A program made the position numbers and the translations under genes. Under the pieces are notes generated by a model. It was not told the origin of the DNA. It was given only the letters and a program-made list of their open reading frames with translations, and did not search any database. From assembly GCA_025403435.1 (NCBI GenBank), contig CM046333.1:36849521-36913520 (forward strand): 64,000 nt of DNA, in the 5' to 3' direction. Below are positions 33,855-43,757 of this stretch, one piece after another; positions within the stretch are counted from its first letter, which is position 1, and each line of letters begins with the position of its first letter. The DNA comes from Artocarpus heterophyllus. Lineage: Eukaryota; Streptophyta; Magnoliopsida; Rosales; Moraceae.

Positions 33855-35825
33855 TGTAACGCCCCTATATGGGGGTTAACAGTTTTTAATGAGATAAAAT
33901 AAAAATAAATAATAAAAGTAAAACCTTAAAAATAAAATTTGCCCGGGACTTAAATGAAAACTCTCAACTCAAAATAAAAATATAAACGATAAATAAACCA
34001 CAGTTTTAATGTAGCACCTTAAATTTAATAATATAAACTGTTGTCATCATCATTTTAACCCTCAACACATTGTAATACAGTCACAGAAAGTAACAATTGA
34101 TGCTTACATTATCATGAAGAACATTCTCAACAATTGAAGCAGTCCCATGTAATATAGCTACATCACGTCCTCAACTATATTTCTCGTAGCCACCTCACAC
34201 TTAGTGAGTCCTGAAAAGATATAAACATAAGGGTATGAGCAACACTATGCTCAGTAGAGAAAGCCATTACTCACCTTCAGGTTTTTATCATTACCACATT
34301 AAAATCTGCATGATTAGTAGGTTACATCATATTCCAGATTATAAGGTTTATTATGATCACATCTTATGGATACCGTAGTTAATCATTACCAAGTGTCATA
34401 ATTACACATTTATACAAATATTACCAATCATCATTGTTCCTAGGTATCCATGTTAAATTGAGTATCACTCAACTCATCGAAACCCAAATGGGCGCACTTG
34501 ATCACCCTATAAACATTCCAAGGGTGTTCCGGTGAGGGGACATCAAGCCCCGAGTCCTCACCAAATCAATTCCTGTACAGTGTGTTCTGGGACTTTCAAC
34601 CCAAGGAAGCGTCATCACCTTCCCCCTATTTTACCTTTTAGGGTATTCATGCCCAAGGACGTAACCGTCGCCCTTTTCATGTCTCACAATTTCTCTATAT
34701 TAAATCATTATTAATAGAGTTAATTTTCCTAACCATGCTTCTCAATTTATAACATGTGTCAATTCATTATGTTCCTCGCCGTACAATACAAGACGAGTCC
34801 ATGTCATAGTTTCATATGTGATACACATATAATATCAGTTCAACATAGATATATATATATTGCAGCAAAACAATCAATTTTAATTCTATAAAAACCTCAC
34901 AAAAGATGAGTAATAGAATCCCTACCTTTTAAGCTTATCAACAGTCTCTTAATCCTGGAATCAATTAACGTTAGCTCCATACTCCCTTGATCCTAAGGCG
35001 TGCATAAGGACAATTAAAACTAAAGCACAACATACAACTACATTCATAAAATTTATTTTAATTTAATCTTAGAATTTCAAGAAATAACCACTGCCCATAG
35101 AGGTATTACAAAGTTTAACAATATAAATTTTCTGTCTAGGGCATATACACTTAGACTTCATACATATGCTCCAAAATAGCAACAAACATAAACTTAGGTT
35201 TAAGAACGCAAATTTGAATAATCCTTTAGTATAAAAGAAAATTTATAAATGAAAAACTAAATTTGTTCATAAGATTCTAACCTCGGATTATGGTTAGTTG
35301 GAAGCTTGAAATGGCTTCAAAACAGGTTCCTTTACTTCGGTATGACTGAAATTCTTGCTCAAATGGAGGTGATGGTGGCTGATTTTTATGGCTGCCTTGA
35401 AGAAGTTCTCTAAGTATTTTGCTTCAGCAAAGAAATAAGAAGAAGAGTGTGGGAACCGTGGAAGAGAAAGGAAGAAAAGATGAAGTCTTTGAAGAGAAGT
35501 GATAAAAACAATTATGGAGGAGACATGTTGAAGCATGTCACGGAGGAAATAAAGAAAATGAGGGTCAAGAGTAGTTGGAAAAGATATCCTTATGTCTCAT
35601 CTAAAGACTTTAACACACATAATGCCAATATGACATTTTTGAGATTTATTAGAAGTTCTAAGGCTTTTTAGTAATCATACTAAATAAATATAGGAGAATT
35701 TTAGAAAATTTAAAAATAGATAAAAATAAATATTATAAAATAAATTTAAATGAAGCAATTTTTTTTATACACTAAAAATTAATTTAATTACCTCAATACC
35801 CGTTAGGAGAATAACGGGTGTCACA
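33855..35825 (-). mobile_element. 3' LTR of a second, minus-strand gypsy-type element
   Basis: 1971 bp. On the minus strand it begins TGTGACACCCGTTATTC at 35825 and ends GGGGCGTTACA at 33855. It is preceded on that strand by a polypurine tract (AAGGGGGG), so this is a 3' LTR whose internal region lay at higher coordinates. Its sequence is unrelated to the LTR at 31632-33788. No second copy is present in the window. Confidence 0.7.
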
Positions 35826-35863
35826 GCTCTACCCCCCTTAAAGAAATTTCGTCCTCGAAATTT
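35826..35863 (-). other. polypurine tract and end of gypsy coding sequence
   Basis: On the minus strand the sequence aaatttcgaggacgaaattt is followed by ctttaaggggggtagagc and then the LTR. This junction (encoding a KFRGRNFF-like tail, then a G-run) is widespread at the 3' end of plant Ty3/gypsy polyproteins and gives the element's class and direction. Confidence 0.7.
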
Positions 35864-36789
35864 CAATTCTAGCAATACTAGTAAAAATTTTAATTCCATT
35901 ATGATTCCAATTCCGAGTCTAAACCGTTAATGTTGTTTGTCCTCCAATTTAAGTCATCGTATCTCCACTTATTTACTTGCATAATAAATCTTACTCCTAA
36001 ATCCCTCAATGAGAGTATTTCTGACAAGTTTCAACTTATAACACCGTATAATAGTCTAAGAATCTGATCAGGCATACATATTGACCATATCATGATTCCA
36101 GTCCTTCATTGTCCATGGACTGTGATTTACAATCACATTTAAGGAGATTGCCAGAGAAATTTTATATACTTCATCTTTAGGTTCCTTTTCCTTTTGAGTA
36201 AGGAAAAGTCAAATATATTTGATTTCATACCTCAACTAATAAACTAAAACATAATCATAAAACATATATCACAAACACTTATATTCAAAACCATACATTA
36301 AACTTATTCATAGAGATATTAAACGGAATCTCTGGTTGTAGACAAACCCGACATATTTTTCATTAAACAGCTATCATCATGACACAAACATTCAACCCAA
36401 ATATATTCATATTTCATATGGAATATCCTCCATAATTGACTCTGGTACTTCCACATAATATTAACAGAATATTACACATTACAAACATAATACGGATACG
36501 TTTCGAGAGTACAAGGCACTCCGTATACCAGCTATCCATATCATGCATGCTTATAGAATACAAAAACATCGATAAACAAAAGATCGGACCTTAAGAAGGA
36601 TGCGTTTCGAGAGCATCAAGTACTCCGTATCCAGCCATCCCGGCATTAGGCTCAATGAATCTAAAAGATTGAACAACAACGTACCACAAGAAACACAGAA
36701 TACAAGGCAAACGGTTATTCGTAACACACGAAATACGGACACACATGCCTACATGCCAAAGATAAAACAAAAAGATTACAGATGGAGAT
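35864..36789. other. truncated retroelement interior or unknown DNA
   Basis: No protease, RT or integrase sequence was found. A 43-bp imperfect direct repeat (yggatrcgtttcgagag...actccgtatcc) occurs at 36494-36536 and 36598-36640. Confidence 0.35.
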
Positions 36790-37392
36790 TCAAATCAATT
36801 GGCCGCTCCCGGCTTTCTCTTTCCCATTCAAGCTGGATGTTGCAGTGTCGGATTCTGGATGTATGATTTGCATTTTATCTATCAATTCCTCAGCTGTTGA
36901 AGCAGTGACAAAGATTTGTCTCTCCGATTCTGTAGTGATGTTTTCTTCCACAGCGTAATCTAGAAATTTCAAAAGACCGTCATAAAACCCTTTACGTTCA
37001 GCAGATCCCAAAGGTTTGGAATAAAAGCCCAACAATTGCCCACAAGCAACTATAAATATTTCCTCAAGAGTACCTAGACCACCAGGTAATGCTATAAAAG
37101 CATCAGAATTATAGATTATGTCTTTAAAATTTTTAGGGATACTCCTGACTCCTTCTCCCTTACCTATGGCTTCCTTACAAAGGTTTCCTTCAACTGGAAT
37201 ATGAGGCCAAATTCTTACATCAGTAGCGTCGCTAGACCTAGCTGCTAGTGCCATATTTACCATCATTTTTTATACTACCACCCCCATAGATTATGTTAAT
37301 CTTCTTGTGTGCTAGGACTTGCCCTAAGTGATTGCAGCTTCTAAATAAGCTTTATCTTTCCAAGGCTGGAACCACAAAAGACACAGACATTC
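36790..37392 (-). pseudogene. LOG-like phosphoribohydrolase, intronless pseudogene
   Basis: LONELY GUY enzymes cleave cytokinin riboside 5'-monophosphates to free cytokinin. On the minus strand the sequence opens NVCVFCGSSLGK near 37390, then shifts frame to KDKAYLEAAIT, has another indel, continues VLAHKKINIIYGGGSI, shifts again near 37265, and proceeds in a long open frame (37266-36790): SVEGN-type PVEGNLCKEAIGKGEGV, NSDAFIALPGGLGTLEEIF and GFYDGLLKFLDYAVEE. The conserved PGGxGTLEE is present. At least three frameshifts break the N-terminal Rossmann half. LOG genes normally have several introns and none is seen here, so it is probably a processed copy. The 158-aa open part alone lacks the nucleotide-binding N-terminus. 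It is a divergent LOG relative and the exact parent is unknown. Confidence 0.75.
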
Positions 37393-39607
37393 TTTATTTT
37401 CTTCGTGGACTGGGAGGTAGACATATTTGGTTTATAGAAGTGGTTGCTTAATGTCTGCTCCACTTAGACTTCGGGTTCTACATGAGATTTTTAAAGATGA
37501 GAAATATACAAAAGGGCTAAAGAGATAGACGAGTAGGTAATGAAAAAGGTAATCCAAAGATTTAAACAAAATCTGTGTACGGATAAGAAAGTAAGATAAG
37601 GTGATTGATAGTTTACAGAAAATCTTGATTCACTTTTGAAAAAGATTAGACTCTAATTGTATAACTTTTGACAATTGAGAACAATTCGACAGAAGACCCT
37701 CTGACACAACTGTAGACTTTTTGACAAATATACACCAAGTCTAGAAATTTAATATAAACGACAAATACTGTAGAACTTTGAAATTTGAGACACAACTCTT
37801 GAAATATCCTGGATAAGCTTTTCAAATTCAAACATATTACTGTACCGTATGTAACGTGTCTGATAAGATAATCTATTTTATTATATATATATTTAAGAAA
37901 ATCATAAATTAAATAAGATATTAACACTTACTGTATCAATCTAATAATCACAATTATTTCAAACACAAAGCAAATTGTTCTGAGTAAAAGAAAACACAAA
38001 ACTGTTGAACATCAGCTAAAACTGCTTCAAATAAGTAAAGACTCAATAACCTTATAGAGCGATGACTTATTCCCCATCCAGTTTTCTTATGGCTTGGCAA
38101 ACAGGATCTAGAAATACCATATCCGAGGCGTTGTCTTTTCTGTATAAAATTTAGGCCAGAGTTTAAAAATGCTCTCTTGAACATATCCACTAGGGTGACC
38201 GTGAAGGAGGAGGATGGATGCTATCCAAGTTCTCCTTTGAAAGTCCATCCTCTTACAAAACCTTATTTTATCCTCTCTATTCGTAGAACATATAACCAGG
38301 TGAAGTACATTTACCGTTACAATTTTGTCTTCCACATTTGTTACAATTGACCACGATGGCACGAGCTCTTCTTTTCATTGCACTACGACTGGTACCTGTT
38401 CCTGGTAAACCGACATCTTGACTAAAGTCACTCGGACGGATTTTCCCCTCTATTCAACATTCTCACATCACAAGGGATACCAAAACGCATAAGAATCCAC
38501 AACCGAGTAATTCTAGCCTTGTATTTCTTCTTCTGAGAATCTTTTGGGAGAGTGATGGGAAATACTTTCTCAGGTGTTGGTACTTTGGGTCCATGATGAG
38601 ATGAAAAGAAGAGTAAATAGAAAGGAAAAATTAAGATAGTAAATTACAGAATCCTAGAATTCCTTCTTCTTTTAGAGGAAAAGAAGAATTTTTTTAATGA
38701 AAAAGAAGAGGATTTGCGATTTAGAGAGGAAAATAACAAATTAAGAGAGAAAAAGTGAACTCGGAGAAATAAGCTCCTAGGCACAGTAAACGTATATGTA
38801 AACATGATTAAACCACTGTATATGACACGTATAGAACCACGTGGGAGAGACAGTGTGAATCAAACTGATTTAAGATTTAAACTAGGCCCAAATGTTCTAG
38901 TTGAAAATGGTCAGGTTGTTTCGGGCCTTAACACATTTGGAACGAGTTAAATAACAAACATAAAATTGAAAACCAATTTGTATAAATCTTAAACCCAATT
39001 AAAGCCCACTATAGATAAAGTTAACTATGAACAACAAATCTAATTTAACGACAACAAGGATCTTCCTGAATGATCCAGCAACTCAAATAATTTTGTTTTA
39101 ATCAAAACCTTATTGAACAATGCATACACCCATATGTTATTCTAATACTAACATCTATCAATGGATTCTCATCATTGCTACCAAGGGTTTAGAATGTGAC
39201 TAACCTTGAAATCAATACGATTTACGTCTTTCAACGTAGACCATATCAACGAACAAAGACACTAGATGTTACTACTTAAGAACATCTACAATCCCACAAT
39301 TCTACTATACAATATATAATTTCCTCATATAACAAAACCTTAGGTAACCAAAAGATTCACTGATACACTTAAATACAATGTACGTAACGAAATATTCCAA
39401 TTTTGAGATTCATGCATTCTAGACTTTACACAGTCTCAACAGACCAAAAGTCTAACATTTATCTCTCTCAAGATTCAATACCATGATTCCCAACTTATAT
39501 CATATTCCTCAAATAAATAGAACTTTAAGAAAAGTATTGACACTTATGTGCTCCATCGAATCCACACAATCATTACTTAGGTTTGAATCAATTACGAAAA
39601 ATTTGGC
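37393..39607. other. unresolved region with one unrecognised minus-strand reading frame
   Basis: Mostly AT-rich. On the minus strand, about 38590-38420 reads TPEKVFPITLPKDSQKKKYK then ARITRLWILMRFGIPCDV and stops. After a frame change, 38390-38300 reads MKRRARAIVVNCNKCGRQNC then NGKCTSPGYMFYE, with a CxxC...C...C spacing that suggests a small zinc-binding module. I do not recognise the family. It may be a gag-like or captured fragment. Confidence 0.3.
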
Positions 39608-39707
39608 NNNNNNNNNNNNNNNNNNNNNNNNNNNNNNNNNNNNNNNNNNNNNNNNNNNNNNNNNNNNNNNNNNNNNNNNNNNNNNNNNNNNNNNNNNNNN
39701 NNNNNNN
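39608..39707. other. assembly gap (100 N)
   Basis: Exactly 100 undetermined bases, the usual placeholder for a gap of unknown size. It lies just beyond the last visible exon of the La gene. Confidence 1.
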
Positions 39708-39738
39708 CCAAATAACGAACATGTCAATTAAAACTCAC

Positions 39739-40269
39739 CATCTTCAGAAACCTTTAGGGAAGTGGATTTTTTAAGAGTTTCGGCACGGCCTTCCACAGTA
39801 TCTTCCGGCACATTGTCCGGCTTCACATCCCCCAAATCGAGATAACTTCTCATCCGACTAAAACGAACATATCAATGCCAAGCTAACCACTAATAGCCCC
39901 AGTCAAGATCAACAAAATAAGAAAAAAAAAATAGCATTCCAATTCGAATAATGAATACAAAAAAATAAAAGCTTAATTGAAAAAAAAAAAGGGAAACTTT
40001 TTAAGTTTAGAGAGAGAACACAGAGATTGTGAAGGATACATCCATCTTCACTCTCGTTAATGGATTTTTTGAGAAAGTTGTCTCTTGGTAGGTTGCTATC
40101 ACCGAAGTAGAACTCGACCTGTAAGAAAAATTTTGCGAAATTTTTTGACATGAATGACTGAACGAAAACCAGAACTGGGACGAAACAGAAGCGTTGGATA
40201 GAGATACGATTAGTGAACCTGTCGAAGTACTTTCTTCGATGTCTCTTCGTCCAAGGAAGCCGTCGCCAT
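39739..40269 (-). CDS. La protein (La-motif RNA chaperone), first three exons, damaged
   Basis: La proteins bind the 3' UUU-OH of new RNA polymerase III transcripts in the nucleus and protect them; plant La1 also acts in IRES-dependent translation. ATG at 40269. Exon 1, 40269-40219: MATASLDEETSKKVLRQ. Exon 2, 40118-40040: VEFYFGDSNLPRDNFL, the start of the La motif. Exon 3, 39889-39739: LVSLALICSF, then MRSYLDLGDVKPDN to LKVSEDG, with donor GATG|GTGAGT. Exon 3 has one extra T (TTTT at about 39859-39862 where three would keep frame), so the frame breaks after ICSF. The RRM and C-terminal exons are absent: they may be in the 39608-39707 gap or lost, since no La sequence appears beyond it. The break could be an assembly error or a real pseudogene. 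Confidence 0.8.
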
Positions 40270-40306
40270 TGTCAAGAGGTAGAGCTCGGGAGAGACAGAG
40301 AAGTTT

Positions 40307-40315
40307 TTAGGGTTT
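40307..40315 (-). promoter_or_regulatory. telo-box in the La gene leader
   Basis: AAACCCTAA on the minus strand, about 38 bp upstream of the ATG, a common element of plant translation and RNA-processing genes. Confidence 0.45.
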
Positions 40316-40624
40316 TTGGAGGGGATATTTTGAGCTCGGGCTTTAAACTGTTTATGTCTTGCCTGGGAAGTGAAAGTATACAAACACATGAATGCGTGCA
40401 ATTGAAGGGGACCAAAAATAAATTCCCTAATCCCAACTTTACCCTTGTTCGTTTCACATGCTTAAACGAAAACTGTTACTGCAGCGTTTGTGTCTCACAA
40501 AAATTCAAACAAATTTGAATTTTTATTCAAATCATCTCGACCATTTATTAGAGTTTAATAAGACTCCATCAGATGTCTGAACCGATATGCTATTCTTTTT
40601 TACTCTGACGTATAATGAGCTATT

Positions 40625-40985
40625 TCGTTTAAGACAACTTAAATTATAAAAGCGGTTTAAATTATTGTTTGATAAAGTAATAATTAAAATCAGTTTAAAC
40701 TATTGAAGGGGTTTTAAGATGGCTAAAGCTTCCAAAATCTAAACTTTGTCTCATGTAAGTTCATACAGTTTGAATCATTTTTTACAGTAAAAACCATTCT
40801 TACTCTCATTTTTTCATAAACTATAGCTTTCCGAACAACAGTTCTAGTTTTAAAATATGATGTTTTATCGTTATTTTAAATCTTTACATTTTAAACCATA
40901 TAGTTTAAAACTCATAGTTCAAACCATAAAGTTTTAAACCACACTATTTCGAATCCACACATCAAACGAACCATAAATCTATTTC
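40625..40985 (-). repeat. MITE-like repeat, family D, minus orientation
   Basis: Reverse complement of the repeat at 20380-20720. The minus strand reads gtttgaactatgagttttaaac, ggtttttactgtaaaaaatga and atagtttaaactgatttt in the same order. Confidence 0.65.
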
Positions 40986-41054
40986 AAATGTTATATATAT
41001 TTTTTGTCATAATTATAAAACTTTATAACCCGTAAAGTAAACATTTTAATTTTA

Positions 41055-41205
41055 CCTCATGTTTGGGGAAAAAAAAGTTCAAACTCATGAAAATTATCTA
41101 CAATGTAAAACTTTTACATGCTATAATAATAATAAAAATATGCTATAATATAAATTCATCATAAGCTCAATATTTGAACTCCTTAGCCAAATACCCTTTT
41201 AATCA
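41055..41205. repeat. MITE, family A copy
   Basis: Contains caatgtaaaacttttacatgc and ends ccttagccaaatacccttt. The left end is near tcatgtttggggaa. Confidence 0.5.
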
Positions 41206-41814
41206 GGTGTAAAATTTGCCGCCATGTATAGCATTTGCAAAAGGATATTTACCTTTTAATAACATTTGTTTTAGATTTATTCAAAAATTATATTTTTGGC
41301 ATTTATTTCATCAAATATATATCCTAAAATTCATTTTGATGCACAAATCTATTCCTTTTCTTAGTTAATAATTGATTTTAACCTTTAAAATGACCAAAGG
41401 CTCCTTAAATAAAAGAGGGGAAAAGAAAAACTAAAACTTTCAAAATAAGAAGAAGACAATAACAAAAAAAAAAAAAAAAAACTAATTTTTTAGGTTAAAA
41501 TTAAGAGTTAATCGAGAAAATGTATAACTTTTATGTATTGAATCTAATATGAAAATCAAAGTATAATGTTTAAATAAACCTAAAATATAGGATATAAAAA
41601 TATAAGTTACCCTATGCAAAATTTAGCACAAAAAACAAACATTCAATTGGACGATAAATTTCCTATTCAAATTCTAAAATTTGACATTGACACACTAATT
41701 TATTATTCTATTAGCCATTGGAGATGCTCTAAGATGAACATTTGGAACAACTTCTCTTTGTAGCCTGTCTATGTGTCTTGAATAGTAATTTTGCCATTTT
41801 CGAAATAGGTTTGA

Positions 41815-42000
41815 TTGTTAGGATGTTTAGAAAATGAGTTGAAACTGAGAATTTAAACTGTAGCATGTGAGGCTTTACATTGTAACATACTTTTTCTTTA
41901 TACTCTTATATATAAGAGCTTTACATTAAGTTGAAACTACAATATTTGAGTTAAAATTGATGAGTTTTAACTGATTTTATCAAATATAAACTAAAATTCA
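41815..42000. repeat. MITE, family A copy
   Basis: Contains ctgtagcatgtgaggctttac and tataagagctttacatt. Ends near gattttatcaaatata. Confidence 0.5.
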
Positions 42001-42092
42001 TTGCATGTAATACTTACTATAATAATTCAAACTGGGGAATAATTATTGAATTTTCCTTGGATAAATCTGTATCCAAACATAAGAAAATGTTT

Positions 42093-42235
42093 AAGATGTT
42101 TAAAAGAGTAGTTTATACTATCACTTTCGATTTGAAAATTATCACATATAAAAATTTTATACTATAATTTTTTCCTATAACGTATAAAAATTTTATATTG
42201 TTTATAATTTAAACTACTCTCTCTCGAAACATCCT
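42093..42235. repeat. MITE, family A copy
   Basis: Opens agatgtttaaaagagtag and closes ctactctctctcgaaacatcc, with inverted ends and aaaattttatactataa inside. Confidence 0.5.
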
Positions 42236-42239
42236 TTTT

Positions 42240-43757
42240 ATATTTTAATCAATGCTCTGATGAATTCGTCCGTCAATATTTGACTAGGTCCAGGGTCTCA
42301 TGAGGTAGTTTTTCATAGGCTGCCAGTGTTTGATAGTTCTATAACCGGTAGCAGTATACAATGACCAATTCGACGTAGTAAATGTGATTGCACTTTTGAT
42401 CTAATAAGAACATCTTTAATACAACGTTAAATTAATATACAAAAGACAAATTTAATATTTCAATGTAAAAAAATATTTTTTATTATAATATTATTTTTAA
42501 TACTAAATTTATTATAAAATTTAACAAAATTTAACATATTGTAAATTTAACATTTAATTTATATTAATTGATTGATTGAATTTTTTACTTTAATAATTAC
42601 AACATATTTTAATATTAAAAGTTTACTTTTACAAGTTTTATAGTTCAATAATTATAAAAAAAAAAAAAACAAATATCACATTTAAAATAATATTATATAT
42701 TAAAATACAAAATAAAATAACACATCAAATAGTTTATTTTCACATTTTTTAATGATAAAAATAACATTGATATTGACATTTATATTGAAAATAGTCTAAA
42801 TTCACAGCCACTTCCAAATCAAGATTTGCGTTTGAATTCCCCATCATCAAATAAGGGGAAAAAAAAAATCTTGACCTCATAAAACGTTTAGGTAAAAAAG
42901 CGGAAGAAATTCTTCGGGTGCGGGCAGTAGCAGAGACTCTTCTTCTTACCGATGGGTAGGAGATAGGATAGACGCAATCAAATTCTTTAAACAACATTCA
43001 AGACTGAAATCTATGACTGAGTATGCTCAAACATCACTCATTTAGAAGAAAATGCTCTCTTATGAGTGCTTCCACGGGGGCTTGAGCCGGGGACCTATCT
43101 AGGAGTTTGACGCAACCAATCTTACCAAAATCTGCATCTAACAGAGAACACAATCCAAGGAACCCAAGCATCACCTATTTTTAAGCCCTTTGAAGAGGCA
43201 CTCAAGGACAGACTTAAGCACTTCGAGGTCTCAACCACCTAAGCCCACCCCAAGTTCCAGTATGGCCTTGCACTACTTCCTTTTCGCAAAAGCTTTCTCG
43301 GAACAGCCGATTATTAACTTAATTGTGGATTAAATAAAAGAACTTTAACAAGCAGGGACATATCAAGAAGGGAAAAAGAGATAAACTAGAAATATCAATT
43401 TGTTCAACATAATATATACGGCACAATCTCCGTTGGTAAATTTAACAAGCACGGTTTATGACCCACTATCCTTTATCATCGTCATCACCAATCACAAGAA
43501 CAAAAACAAATATCCCCCGTCGTCTGTTTCCGAACACCAAACAGCCTTTTCCTTTTCTATTTTGGTTTTTTTTTTTTTTTTTTTTTGACAAGCCCCTTTC
43601 CTGTCTTGATGTTGCATACCATTTTACCATTTAACAGGTTAACAGGTTCAGGAACAGGGTAGGACGGGATAAATTCTTGCCCTAGAATCACAAACTTAAT
43701 GACAGACACAGGTTATCAGAGCCACAACGGCCTCTCTTCATGAACAGAAACAAATTC
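42240..43757. other. intergenic; AT-rich DNA, then 3' flank of the CCDC25 gene
   Basis: 42400-42760 is extremely AT-rich. 43020-43310 is mixed sequence without coding signal. A T run lies at 43567-43587. The last few hundred bases probably hold the 3' UTR of the minus-strand gene. Confidence 0.35.

Noticed and set aside
39483..39774. ORFs reading through the N block
   Set aside because: They exist only because undetermined bases are translated as X.
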